Source of the DNA: DATGIQ01 sp035295665
Lineage (GTDB): Bacteria; Planctomycetota; Planctomycetia; Gemmatales; Gemmataceae
Length of the DNA stretch: 31,141 nucleotides
Reading direction: 5' to 3'
Assembly (NCBI GenBank): GCA_035295665.1
Contig: DATGIQ010000020.1
Coordinates: forward strand, 1 to 31,141
This document shows, piece after piece, positions 14,276-22,966 of the stretch; positions within the stretch are counted from its first letter, which is position 1, and each line of letters begins with the position of its first letter. The translations under genes and the position numbers were made by a program. The notes below the pieces were generated by a model. The model was not told where the DNA came from. It did no database searches and saw only the letters and a list, made by a program, of their open reading frames with translations.

Positions 14276-15943
14276 ATGGCAACTGTCTACATCAACAATC
14301 AGCCGGTCGACATCGGCAACGAAAAGCTGAATTTGATTCAGGCGGGCCTGAAAGCCGGCGTGTTCATTCCGCACTATTGCTGGCACCCTGCCCTGACCGT
14401 GGTTGCCAGCTGCCGGATGTGCCTCGTCGAGGTTGGAGAACGCAAGCCCGACGGTAAGGTTACCATGCAGCCCAAAGTGGTGCCGGCTTGCCAAACCCCT
14501 GCCAAGGACGGCACCGTCGTCGTCACCAATAGCCAGCGGGCACGCTATGCTCAGGAGCAGACGCTGGAATCGCTGCTTCTCAATCATCCCCTTGATTGCC
14601 CGGTTTGTGACAAGGCCGGCGAGTGTTTGCTGCAGGATTTCAGTTACAACTTCGGCCGGTCCAAAAGCCGGATGATCGACCAGAAAAACACACCCCCTAA
14701 CAAGCCCGACCTGAGCGACACGATCACCCTGTTCACCGACCGCTGCATCATGTGCTCACGCTGTGTCCGTTTCACCCGTGAGATTAGCGGCACCGCCGAG
14801 TTGCAGGTCATGAACCGCGGGGATCATTCCGAGATCGATATCTTTCCCGGCGAGCCGCTGAACAACAAACTGGCCGGCAACGTGGTCGATCTTTGTCCCG
14901 TCGGCGCGCTGGGCAGCAAGGATTTCCTTTACAAGCAGCGGGTCTGGTTCCTCAAGAGTCAGAAAAGTGTGTGCCCCGACTGTAGCACTGGGTGTAGCAT
15001 TTTCGTCGACCAAAACAAGGATATTGTCTACCGTCTGCGTCCGCGTGAAAATCCCCAGGCCCAGGGCTATTTCATGTGCGATGAGGGGCGTTACGGTTTT
15101 CATTATGTGAACTCCGATCAGCGCTTCAGCCGGCCTCTTGTGGGCGGGCAGGTTGCGGGAAACGGTTCAGCCACCCCGATCGCCTATGGCGACATCCTGG
15201 CCAGTCTACGCCGCGATCTCCAGGAGGTTGCAGGCCGCGACGGTTCAACCCTGGCGGCCATGCTGTCGCCCTTCTTGACCTGCGAGGAGGCGTACCTGCT
15301 GGCCAAATATCTGAAAGGGCTGTCTACCAACGTCCGGCTTTTCCTCGGTCCCGTACCGGTGGCGGGCGAGGACGATACCTATCCCAAGGATCGCCGCGGC
15401 CAACCCACGGAGCCGGTGAAATTTACCATTCGGAAGGAGAAATGTCCCAATCGGCGAGGGGTTGAAGCGGTCCTTCGCCACTTCCAGGGAGAAGTGACTG
15501 GCTTCGACGAACTGCTACGGTTGGCCGGCGGAGGAAGTCTCCAGGCGGTGTACTTGGCTGCGGGCTACCCGCCTCGTCCGGGAGGGTGGATCAGCGAGGC
15601 CCAGGCAGAGCAGCTCGGCCGGGTTGCCTTGGTCGTCATTCAGGACCTCTTCCCATCGCCGGCCAGTACACGGGCGAAATATGTCCTGCCCGCGGCTTCC
15701 TTTGCCGAGAAGGCCGGCACCTTTGTCAACCACGCCGGATTGGCACAAGCGGTCCATTGGGCGATCCGACCGCCCCATCACTTGCACACAGATGGCCAGG
15801 TCTTTCTTGACCTCTTGGAACGGCGCGGCTTGCTGCACGCTCCGACGGTGCGGGCGGAGTTGGCCCGGGAAATGCCGTATTTCGCCCCCCTGGCTCAGGC
15901 CGATCTCGGCGAACACGGTGTTTTCCTGGAGAGCAGAACGTAA
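14276..15943 (+). CDS. nuoG: NADH-quinone oxidoreductase subunit G
   Basis: NuoG passes electrons from NuoF into the Fe-S wire. The protein has 555 residues from ATG 14276; a GTG at 14264 adds only four residues. Cluster ligands in order: N1b C35, C46, C49, C72; N5 H104, C108, C111, C117; N4 C157, C160, C163, C207; and a fourth set C233-x2-C236-x3-C240-x27-C268, the pattern of the extra N7 cluster known from E. coli and Thermus. The following molybdopterin-oxidoreductase-like domain (about 270-555) is short compared with longer NuoG proteins of 700-900 residues and seems reduced to part of the fold (GWISEAQAEQLG, ASTRAKYVLPAASFAEKAGTFVNHAG). No strong ribosome site precedes the start. Confidence 0.96.
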   Translation: MATVYINNQPVDIGNEKLNLIQAGLKAGVFIPHYCWHPALTVVASCRMCLVEVGERKPDGKVTMQPKVVPACQTPAKDGTVVVTNSQRARYAQEQTLESLLLNHPLDCPVCDKAGECLLQDFSYNFGRSKSRMIDQKNTPPNKPDLSDTITLFTDRCIMCSRCVRFTREISGTAELQVMNRGDHSEIDIFPGEPLNNKLAGNVVDLCPVGALGSKDFLYKQRVWFLKSQKSVCPDCSTGCSIFVDQNKDIVYRLRPRENPQAQGYFMCDEGRYGFHYVNSDQRFSRPLVGGQVAGNGSATPIAYGDILASLRRDLQEVAGRDGSTLAAMLSPFLTCEEAYLLAKYLKGLSTNVRLFLGPVPVAGEDDTYPKDRRGQPTEPVKFTIRKEKCPNRRGVEAVLRHFQGEVTGFDELLRLAGGGSLQAVYLAAGYPPRPGGWISEAQAEQLGRVALVVIQDLFPSPASTRAKYVLPAASFAEKAGTFVNHAGLAQAVHWAIRPPHHLHTDGQVFLDLLERRGLLHAPTVRAELAREMPYFAPLAQADLGEHGVFLESRT

Positions 15944-15966
15944 ACAGTCCCAACCCCAGGCATCCC

Positions 15967-17136
15967 ATGCCCGAATTTTCGCTGTGGATTGCGATTGTCA
16001 CGATCGTCGTCGTCATGGGCGGCATCCTGACCATCTGCGCCTACCTTATCTATGTCGAGCGGAAGATTGCCGCCTGGGTACAAGATCGGATCGGCCCCAA
16101 CCGCGTCGGCCCCTTCGGTTTGCTCCAGCCACTGGCGGATGGTCTCAAATTCCTCCTGAAAGAGGACATTATTCCGGATCATGTGGATAAACTGCTCTAC
16201 CTGGTGGCGCCGGCCATCGCGATTATCACGGCACTGTTGGCATTTGCCGTGGTTCCCTTCGGACCGACAAATATCCCGGCCGGCGAGCCACCGTATGAAT
16301 TCGTGATCGCTCCCGGTGTCGATATCGGGATCGTGTTCGTTTTCGCAGTCACGAGCCTCACGGTTTACGCCATCATCCTCGGCGGTTGGTCGTCCAACAA
16401 CAAGTACAGTCTCCTGGGCGCCCTGCGCTCCAGTGCGCAGCTGATCAGCTATGAAATCCCGATGGGGATGTCGATCCTCGGGGTCATTCTTCTCACGGGC
16501 TCGCTCAACCTCGAAACGATCATTGAACAGCAAGTCCGCCACGGAATTTGGGGCTGGAATATCTGGTACCAACCACTGGCGTTTCTGCTGTTTCTCACTA
16601 GCGTGCTTGCGGAGTGCAATCGTCTCCCCTTCGATCTGCCGGAGGCGGAACAGGAGCTGATCGGCGGTTACCACACCGAATACAGTGCCCTCAAGTTTGG
16701 GATGTTTTTTCTGGGCGAATATACGCACGTGATTACCACCAGCTTCTTGCTGGCGACGCTGTTCTTTGGAGGCTGGGATTTTCCCGGCGTGACGTCGGTG
16801 GGCGGCTTGCTCGGAATTATTCTCAAGCTCATCGTGTTTTTGCTCAAGATGTCCAGTTTCATTGTCTTCTATATGCTGATCCGCTGGACGTTGCCGCGCT
16901 TCCGGTTTGACCAGCTGATGGGCCTGGCCTGGAAAGTGATGATTCCGCTCGCCCTGCTCAATCTGGTCTGCGTGATGGTCGTGAAGGAATGGGATTGGCA
17001 TCCGCTCTGGCTGCTGCCGGTGTCGCTCCTCCTATTCGTGGTCACCGCGGTCGTGGCGGGATGGTGGCCAAGGCCGCCCAAACGGGTACTGACAGTGACG
17101 CGCGGCCATGAGCGCATGGAAACCGCGGTATCCTGA
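15967..17136 (+). CDS. nuoH: NADH-quinone oxidoreductase subunit H
   Basis: NuoH is the multi-helix membrane subunit that forms the quinone chamber and joins the peripheral and membrane arms. The protein has 389 residues, slightly longer than usual. The N-terminal helix is followed by the signature ERKIAAWVQDRIGPNRVGPFGLLQPLADGLKFLLKED; later blocks include NNKYSLLGALRSSAQLISYEIPMG, ECNRLPFDLPEAEQELIGGYHTEYSALKFGMFFLGEY with the acidic quinone-channel loop, and RWTLPRFRFDQLMGLAWKVMIPLALLN. At least eight hydrophobic helices are visible. ATG 15967 follows a weak CAGG site 24 bp after nuoG. Confidence 0.97.
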   Translation: MPEFSLWIAIVTIVVVMGGILTICAYLIYVERKIAAWVQDRIGPNRVGPFGLLQPLADGLKFLLKEDIIPDHVDKLLYLVAPAIAIITALLAFAVVPFGPTNIPAGEPPYEFVIAPGVDIGIVFVFAVTSLTVYAIILGGWSSNNKYSLLGALRSSAQLISYEIPMGMSILGVILLTGSLNLETIIEQQVRHGIWGWNIWYQPLAFLLFLTSVLAECNRLPFDLPEAEQELIGGYHTEYSALKFGMFFLGEYTHVITTSFLLATLFFGGWDFPGVTSVGGLLGIILKLIVFLLKMSSFIVFYMLIRWTLPRFRFDQLMGLAWKVMIPLALLNLVCVMVVKEWDWHPLWLLPVSLLLFVVTAVVAGWWPRPPKRVLTVTRGHERMETAVS

Positions 17137-17178
17137 GCCGTTGGTGGCGAAGGCGAGCCTACTTTGCGAGGGTTACCG

Positions 17179-17739
17179 ATGCCGATTGCCGCCGGTGATG
17201 TAACGTGGGTCGAGGAGCCGCAGATCGGTGTCCTGGGCCGGCTCTACCTGCCGGCCATTATAACGGGTCTCCAGACCACCGTCCGACACATGTTCATGCC
17301 CAAAGTCACGGTGGAATTCCCCGAACAGCAGCCGATCTTACCGCCCAATTACCGCGGCGTACACCGCCTGAATCGGGACGAACAGGGACGCGTCAAGTGC
17401 GTGGCCTGTTACATGTGCTCGACGGCCTGTCCGGCTCATTGCATCGACATCGTAGCTGCGCCATCGCCGTGGCCCGACCGGGAAAAATACCCGGAGCTGT
17501 TTGTCATTGACGAGCTCCGCTGCATCTACTGTGGCATGTGCGAAGAAGCATGTCCGGTGGACGCCATCGAGCTGACTTCGCTATACGACCTGACCGGCTT
17601 GAGTCGAGAAGAGATGATGTTTGACAAAGAAAAACTCTTGAGCGTTTTCGATGAGACGGTCAAGGCCGGCACGGATCCAATCCGAACCAAGCGGGGACGG
17701 CTCAGTGTTGCTTCCGAACCGCTGACGGCCAACTCCTGA
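17179..17739 (+). CDS. nuoI: NADH-quinone oxidoreductase subunit I
   Basis: NuoI is the ferredoxin-like subunit with two [4Fe-4S] clusters, N6a and N6b, that relay electrons to NuoB. The protein has 186 residues. An amphipathic N-terminal segment (LGRLYLPAIITGLQTTVRHMF) is typical for membrane docking; then PPNYRGVHRLNRDEQGRVKC and two CxxCxxCxxxCP motifs: C74, C77, C80, C84 and C115, C118, C121, C125. ATG 17179 has GAGGG 6 bases upstream; a TTG at 17164 would include that site and was rejected. The C-terminal 50 residues are charged and variable. Confidence 0.97.
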   Translation: MPIAAGDVTWVEEPQIGVLGRLYLPAIITGLQTTVRHMFMPKVTVEFPEQQPILPPNYRGVHRLNRDEQGRVKCVACYMCSTACPAHCIDIVAAPSPWPDREKYPELFVIDELRCIYCGMCEEACPVDAIELTSLYDLTGLSREEMMFDKEKLLSVFDETVKAGTDPIRTKRGRLSVASEPLTANS

Positions 17740-17768
17740 ATGACCTAGCCTGCAGGGGAAGACGAACC

Positions 17769-18830
17769 ATGCCGCGGCCCCTCGTTCTCGATGTGCCGGT
17801 GTCTGCTCCGACGGGATCGGCCTGGGCGATCGCGCTGTCGGTGATCTTGGGGCTGGTTGGGGTTTATCTGCTGCTCCCTCGGCCCCAGCGCTATCCCCCC
17901 TTGTGGGGAGTCGCCGCCACCGCCTTGGCCTTGCTCCTGGCCGGCGTTTTCTTGATCCGGAGCAGTGGGGCGGCGGTCGAGATGGTCCTGTTCTATCTGT
18001 TTTCGGCCATCGCCATAATCGCCGGTGGTCTGCTCGTGACCCATCGGAACCCGGTCAAGGCGGCGTTATCCTTCGCCTTGGTCGTGCTGAGTACCTGCGG
18101 CCTCTTCCTCCTCCAGGCGGCACCGTTTTTGATGGCGGCTACAATCATCATCTACGCTGGGGCCATCATCGTTACCTTTCTGTTTGTCATCATGTTGGCC
18201 CGACAGAGTGGAATTTCGGACGCTGATGCGCGTTCGCGGGAGCCGCTTCTGGCCAGCATCGCGGGATTTGTGCTGCTCGGCGCCATCCTGTTTGTACTCC
18301 AGGCCACCTACAACACCAACGATCTGGATGACTTGCTTGCCGTCACCGATCGCGCCCTACACGTATCGTCACCGGAAGCCATGCAACGCGCCCTGGGCAA
18401 CAAAAGGGAATTCTTCGGGCGGTTCCGTCTCGAAGCAGGAAGACGTACGGCCGCCGCCGAGCCAGCGCGGTCGCTCCGTGCTGCGTTGACGGACCTCGAT
18501 GCCGAATGGAAGGAACAGAACGCAAACGGCGACCGGATGAGGCAAGCCCTGGTCCGGCTTCGAGAAGCCGGCCTCGAGGCTCGCCAACGACAAGGAAGTC
18601 TTCCGCTGCCCGTCGGGCTCCCATTGTCCACGTACAGCCAGAACATCGTGCCCGGCCCGAATCCGGATCAACCCCGTGGAGCCTCACTGCCGAGTGAGAA
18701 TGTGGCGTTTCTGGGCAGGAGTTTATTCACTGATTATTTACTGGCCGTGGAGCTGGGCGGCACGCTCTTGCTTGTGGCCACCATCGGGGCCATCGCCATT
18801 TCGGCACGCCGCGCGGAGGGACTACGATGA
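17769..18830 (+). CDS. nuoJ: NADH-quinone oxidoreductase subunit J, with extra N-terminal helices and large insertion
   Basis: NuoJ is a membrane-arm subunit of complex I, usually 160-220 residues with five helices. This protein has 353. The canonical core is clear: FYLFSAIAIIAGGLLVTHRNPVKAALSF (about 75-102), FLMAATIIIYAGAIIVTFLFVIML (120-143), a helix at 159-178, and the last helix with its usual lead-in LGRSLFTDYLLAVELGGTLLLVATIGAI (315-342). Two additions stand out: about 70 N-terminal residues with two extra hydrophobic segments (17-36, 46-63), and about 140 mostly hydrophilic residues (179-320) between the last two helices, rich in Arg, Glu and Ala and partly helical (EWKEQNANGDRMRQALVRLREAG). 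The frame is intact throughout. The stop overlaps the nuoK start (ATGA). Confidence 0.94.
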   Translation: MPRPLVLDVPVSAPTGSAWAIALSVILGLVGVYLLLPRPQRYPPLWGVAATALALLLAGVFLIRSSGAAVEMVLFYLFSAIAIIAGGLLVTHRNPVKAALSFALVVLSTCGLFLLQAAPFLMAATIIIYAGAIIVTFLFVIMLARQSGISDADARSREPLLASIAGFVLLGAILFVLQATYNTNDLDDLLAVTDRALHVSSPEAMQRALGNKREFFGRFRLEAGRRTAAAEPARSLRAALTDLDAEWKEQNANGDRMRQALVRLREAGLEARQRQGSLPLPVGLPLSTYSQNIVPGPNPDQPRGASLPSENVAFLGRSLFTDYLLAVELGGTLLLVATIGAIAISARRAEGLR

Positions 18831-19258
18831 ATCCGGTGCCGATGCTTGCGAATTACCTGGTCGTTGGGGCGATCCTGTTCGCGCTGGGAGCGGTGGGTTT
18901 CCTGGCCCGGCGCAACCTGATCATCATGTTTCTCTCCGCGGAGATGATGCTCCAGGGAGTGGCCCTGAACCTGGTCGCATTCGCCCGGGCTCGGGCCAAC
19001 CTCCAGGGGCAAGCGTTCACGCTGTTCATCATTACCGTGGCAGCCTGCGAAGCCGGCATCGCCCTGGCACTCATTTTAATGCTGTACCGCAGCCGCCGGT
19101 CGCTGGATGTCAGTCTGTGGCAAGATTTGCGCGAGGCCGGCCAGGAACCGACCGTGGACGAAGAACCGTTGCCCCTGGAGCCGGTTTCTGCCCCGCTGCC
19201 GCGCTTAAGCCCCGCCGGTCTGGAGCCGCAACAACAGGAAGAGACCAGCCATGTTTGA
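18827..19258 (+). CDS. nuoK: NADH-quinone oxidoreductase subunit K, with C-terminal tail
   Basis: NuoK is a three-helix antiporter-like subunit of the membrane arm. The core (1-100) has the expected helices and the two buried glutamates, E39 (SAEMMLQGVALNL) and E75 (ACEAGIALAL), that are needed for proton pumping in other complexes. The usual length is about 100 residues; here a further 40 or so form an acidic, Pro/Glu/Gln-rich tail (EEPLPLEPVSAPLP) with no hydrophobic segment. The ATG overlaps the nuoJ stop by 4 bases and the tail overlaps the nuoL start by 8, so the extension is translated in frame and not an annotation artefact. Confidence 0.95.
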   Translation: MNPVPMLANYLVVGAILFALGAVGFLARRNLIIMFLSAEMMLQGVALNLVAFARARANLQGQAFTLFIITVAACEAGIALALILMLYRSRRSLDVSLWQDLREAGQEPTVDEEPLPLEPVSAPLPRLSPAGLEPQQQEETSHV

Positions 19259-21224
19259 TGCGATTCCCTACCTGTGGTTGATCCCTGCCTTCCCGCTGGC
19301 AGCCAGCGTCCTTACCGCATTCTTGGGACCACGACTGCTGCGTAAGCACAGCCACTGGCCCTGCATCGTGGGTGCGGTGTTGTCCTGTATCTTGGCGTTC
19401 GGGGTGCTTGTCGCCATCGGACGGCAGGGTACGGAGATCCGTGAATACTACACCTGGTTTCAGGCAGGGGATGTGTACGTTGGATTTACGCTCCGTGCCG
19501 ATGCTTTGACGGCCATCATGCTCGTTACGGTGACGTTCATCAGCAGCTTGATCGCCATCTACTCGGTCGGCTACATGCATGCGGAGGAAGGCTATGCGCG
19601 CTTCTTCGCCGAGATTGCCCTGTTCCTGTTTTCGATGACGGGGTTGGTGCTGGCGGAGAACTTGTTGCTCCTGTACGCCTTCTGGGAAGGGGTCGGCCTG
19701 TGCAGTTACCTGCTGATCGGCTTCTGGTTTACCAAACCATCAGCTGCGGAGGCGGCGCGGAAGGCGTTCCTGGTGACGCGCTTGGGGGATATTGGCTTCC
19801 TGATCGGGATCCTCGTGATTTGGTCGCAATTTCACCTCAATGGCCAGCCTCTGTACGCCCTCGATTACAAGACGGTCTTCGATGCGGTTGGCCAGGCCGG
19901 CTTCGAAGGTCCGATCACGGCGGCCTGCCTGTTGCTCTTCTGTGGAGCCGTCGGCAAGTCGGCCCAGTTTCCACTCCATGTCTGGCTTCCCGATGCCATG
20001 GAAGGTCCAACTCCCGTGAGCGCGCTGATCCATGCGGCCACGATGGTGACGGCCGGCGTGTACATGGTGGCCCGGTGCACGCCGCTGTTCGAACGCGCAC
20101 CGGACGCCCAGCTGGTGGTGGGCTGCATCGGCGGTTTCACCGCTTTGCTGGCAGCCTTGATTGCCTTGACCCAGAATGATCTCAAGCGGGTGCTGGCCTA
20201 TTCCACGATCAGCCAGCTCGGCTACATGTTCCTGGCCCTGGGCAGCGCGACCCGGCCGGAGCTAGACCGTGCTAACCCGCTGGTCACCATGGCTGTCGTG
20301 GCGGCGATCTTCCACCTGTTCACGCATGCCTTTTTCAAAGCCCTTCTTTTCCTTGCTGCGGGCAGCGTGATGCACGCCATGGGCAATATCATCGACATGC
20401 GGCGATTCGGCGGCCTGCGGTACGCGCTGCCGTGGACGCGATGGACGTTTTTGTCCGGCGCGGCCGCACTGGCCGGGTTTCCGCTGCTTTCCGGCTTCTG
20501 GAGCAAGGATGAGATTCTGTCGGCCGTCGCCTTCGCCGGAGAGGAAGGGCATCCGTATCGGGCGGCCTATGTTGTACTGCTCATCGTCGGCTTGGTGACC
20601 GCGGGGTTGACAGCCTTTTACACCTTCCGGGCTTATTTCCTGACGTTCTCCGGTGAGCTGCGGACGCCTCCGGAAGCTGGTCATCATGTTCACGAATCTC
20701 CGCCCGTCATGGTGGTGCCGCTGGTCATCCTGGCCATTGGGGCGCTCGTGATCGGCATCATTGTCGAACCCTTCACGCACTGGTTCAGCGGTTTCCTCGC
20801 CTTGACGCCCTACTTCACGCCGATCCATGAGCACGAATTCAATTGGCTGCTCATGGTGGGGAGCAGCATCATCGCGCTGGGTGGAATCGGCCTAGCCTGG
20901 TTCCTGTACGTTTTCCAACCCGGCGTCGTAACCCGGCTTGCCTCGGCAGTGCCCGGTTTGTATCAGTTGTCGCTGAATAAGTTTTATCTCGACGAACTGT
21001 ACTCCTTCTTCCTGGTGCAACCAGTGCTTGGCCTGGCGGCGTTCGGCCGGGCATTCGACCTGTATGTGGTGGACGGCTTGGTGGACCTCCTCGGCCAGGT
21101 TCCGCGTTTCTTGGGACTGATGTTTCGACCGATTCAAAACGGACTGGCGCAGTTTTACGCATTGGCCATGGCGCTGGGGTTAGCGGTATTCCTCATCGCC
21201 TTGGTCTGGCGTTATGGATGGTAG
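19251..21224 (+). CDS. nuoL: NADH-quinone oxidoreductase subunit L
   Basis: NuoL is the distal Mrp-antiporter-like proton-pumping subunit with a long lateral helix. The protein has 657 residues, as usual. Visible: the N-terminal helices and FTLRADALTAIMLVTV, GYMHAEEGYARFFAEIALFLFSM, the key glutamate E146 in FWEGVGLCSYLLIGFW, K236 in GKSAQFPLHVWLPDAMEGPTPVSALIHAATMVTAG, LKRVLAYSTISQLGYM, and GFWSKDEIL. The C-terminal third contains the segment corresponding to the lateral helix and final anchor (LGLMFRPIQNGLAQFYALAMALGLAVFLIAL). The start is ATG 19251, overlapping nuoK by 8 bases. Confidence 0.97.
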   Translation: MFDAIPYLWLIPAFPLAASVLTAFLGPRLLRKHSHWPCIVGAVLSCILAFGVLVAIGRQGTEIREYYTWFQAGDVYVGFTLRADALTAIMLVTVTFISSLIAIYSVGYMHAEEGYARFFAEIALFLFSMTGLVLAENLLLLYAFWEGVGLCSYLLIGFWFTKPSAAEAARKAFLVTRLGDIGFLIGILVIWSQFHLNGQPLYALDYKTVFDAVGQAGFEGPITAACLLLFCGAVGKSAQFPLHVWLPDAMEGPTPVSALIHAATMVTAGVYMVARCTPLFERAPDAQLVVGCIGGFTALLAALIALTQNDLKRVLAYSTISQLGYMFLALGSATRPELDRANPLVTMAVVAAIFHLFTHAFFKALLFLAAGSVMHAMGNIIDMRRFGGLRYALPWTRWTFLSGAAALAGFPLLSGFWSKDEILSAVAFAGEEGHPYRAAYVVLLIVGLVTAGLTAFYTFRAYFLTFSGELRTPPEAGHHVHESPPVMVVPLVILAIGALVIGIIVEPFTHWFSGFLALTPYFTPIHEHEFNWLLMVGSSIIALGGIGLAWFLYVFQPGVVTRLASAVPGLYQLSLNKFYLDELYSFFLVQPVLGLAAFGRAFDLYVVDGLVDLLGQVPRFLGLMFRPIQNGLAQFYALAMALGLAVFLIALVWRYGW

Positions 21225-21226
21225 GG

Positions 21227-21255
21227 TTAACGGCGGTTCTGCGAACCGCCGTTAA
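21227..21255 (+). other. Perfect 13-bp hairpin between nuoL and nuoM
   Basis: TTAACGGCGGTTC (21227-21239) is exactly complementary to GAACCGCCGTTAA (21243-21255) with a 3-base loop (TGC). It begins 3 bases after the nuoL stop and ends 13 bases before the nuoM ATG, with no T-run after it, so it is not a standard terminator. A stem of this quality in a message can mark endonuclease processing or protect an upstream 3' end, or it may be a REP-type element. The effect is inferred. Confidence 0.65.
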
Positions 21256-21268
21256 GCGAAGGGCGATC

Positions 21269-22966
21269 ATGATCCTAACCAACTTGCTCTGGATCCTCCT
21301 GGCGATTCCAGTGGTGGCGTCGGCGGTGGTGGCTGCCCTGGGACCGCGTCCTACCGTGGCAATTCGGTGGATCAGCCTGACGGCCACACTGGCGTGTGCC
21401 TTATTGGCGTTCATCCTGGCTGCTGATCTGCATGCGCACGTCGCGCCGGCTTTGCCGCCCCGCTCTGCCGATTTGGCCGCTCTGCCAACGTTCGCCCCCA
21501 GTTACGTCACCCGAGTCTCGCTCCTGCCCCTCGGTCCGGGGGCCGTCGAATTCTTTATCGGCCTGGATGGGTTGAATGTTTGGCTCGTCGTCTTGACGGC
21601 CGTGCTCATGGTCCCGGCCGTGCTCGTCTCCTGGCACTCCTTCCAGGTTCAGGAGCGGATCAATGAATACTTTGCTTGGCTGTTGGCGCTGGAAACCGGG
21701 ATGATAGGGGTGTTTTTGTCCTTCGATATCGTCTTGTTTTACGTCTTTTTTGAGCTGACGCTGGTACCGTTGTTCTTCCTCATTGGGATCTGGGGCGGTC
21801 CAGAACGCCGCTATGCCGCCCGAAAATTTTTCATCTACACGCTGACGGGGAGCCTCATCACCTTGTTGGGAGTCCTTGGCGTCGTCTTGTTCTGTTACCT
21901 GGAAGAGGGAGAGCTGACCTTCTCCATTCCGCGCCTGCTGCAACTAGCCAATGGGCTCTATATCCGGGATGGTGCGGTGCACGATAGTTACGGCAACTTC
22001 CAGTTCTGGGTCTTTTTGGCGTTGATGGCTGGATTCGCGATCAAGGTGCCGCTCGTGCCATTCCACACCTGGCTTCCCCTGGCCCACGTCGAAGCACCGA
22101 CGGCCGGCAGCGTCTTGCTGGCCGGCGTGCTCCTCAAGATCGGGGCCTATGGATTTCTGCGCCTTTGTGTGCCGCTCGCCCCGGATGCCAGTCTCACATT
22201 GGGCGTTCCGTTGATCGGCGCGCTGGCGGTGATCGGCATCATCTACGGTGCCATCTGTGCCCTGGCCCAGGAAGATTTCAAGAAGCTCGTCGCCTACAGC
22301 AGCGTCAGTCATTTGGGTTTTTGCATGCTTGGCATGTTTGCTCTCAACCTGACGGGCCTGTCCGGCAGTCTGCTGGAGATGATCAATCACGGGTTGTCGA
22401 CCGGTGCCCTTTTCCTTCTGGTCGGCATGCTCTACGAACGCTACCACACTCGGCAGATGCATGACTATGGCGGGCTGGGGGCACGGCTGCACTTATTGGC
22501 GTGTTTCATGGTGTTCACTTGCCTGTCGAGCCTTGGTTTGCCGGGTTTGAACGGTTTCGTCGGCGAGGCTCTGGTGTTCTTTGGGATGTTCGAGTTCCGC
22601 CCCGTGTATGCGATCGTGGGCACGGCCGGCATCCTCCTTGGAGCTTGGTACCTGCTCCGGCTGCTCTTGCGGGTCTTCTTCGGTCCTGTGAAAGAACCCG
22701 AGCACGCAGGTCATGGACCGATTCTCGATTTGAATTTTCGCGAGTTGGCCGCGCTGGTGCCCATTGCATTGCTGTGTCTGCTGATCGGCATCTATCCCCA
22801 GCCGATTCTGGATACCTCAAACCGGGATTTGTCCGTCGTCGCGCAGCTCACCGCCGCAGCCAAAGATCGCCAAAGCCGCAGGGATGGATTGGCGCGGCGT
22901 TCCCAGTCCGCGAAGGACCAGGAGCAGACCGCGGCCGTGATTCTGGAAGGGAGAAAATCGCAGTGA
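21269..22966 (+). CDS. nuoM: NADH-quinone oxidoreductase subunit M
   Basis: NuoM is the middle antiporter-like proton-pumping subunit. The protein has 565 residues from ATG 21269, which has GAAGGG about 6 bases upstream; an upstream in-frame ATG at 21218 lies within nuoL and would make the intergenic hairpin coding, so it was not used. Blocks seen: FIGLDGLNVWLVVLTAVLM, E162 in YVFFELTLVPLFFLIGIWGG, KFFIYTLTGSL, K259 in FAIKVPLVPFHTWLPLAHVEAPTAGSVLLAGVLLKIGAYG, FKKLVAYSSVSHLGFCMLG and LGLPGLNGFVGE. The last 40 residues are hydrophilic and rich in Arg, Gln and Ala, longer than usual. The stop overlaps the nuoN start (GTGA). Confidence 0.96.
   Translation: MILTNLLWILLAIPVVASAVVAALGPRPTVAIRWISLTATLACALLAFILAADLHAHVAPALPPRSADLAALPTFAPSYVTRVSLLPLGPGAVEFFIGLDGLNVWLVVLTAVLMVPAVLVSWHSFQVQERINEYFAWLLALETGMIGVFLSFDIVLFYVFFELTLVPLFFLIGIWGGPERRYAARKFFIYTLTGSLITLLGVLGVVLFCYLEEGELTFSIPRLLQLANGLYIRDGAVHDSYGNFQFWVFLALMAGFAIKVPLVPFHTWLPLAHVEAPTAGSVLLAGVLLKIGAYGFLRLCVPLAPDASLTLGVPLIGALAVIGIIYGAICALAQEDFKKLVAYSSVSHLGFCMLGMFALNLTGLSGSLLEMINHGLSTGALFLLVGMLYERYHTRQMHDYGGLGARLHLLACFMVFTCLSSLGLPGLNGFVGEALVFFGMFEFRPVYAIVGTAGILLGAWYLLRLLLRVFFGPVKEPEHAGHGPILDLNFRELAALVPIALLCLLIGIYPQPILDTSNRDLSVVAQLTAAAKDRQSRRDGLARRSQSAKDQEQTAAVILEGRKSQ

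Noticed and set aside
21218..21268. ATG 21218 as nuoM start
   Set aside because: It would translate the perfect hairpin and lies inside nuoL; ATG 21269 has a proper ribosome site and begins the first helix.
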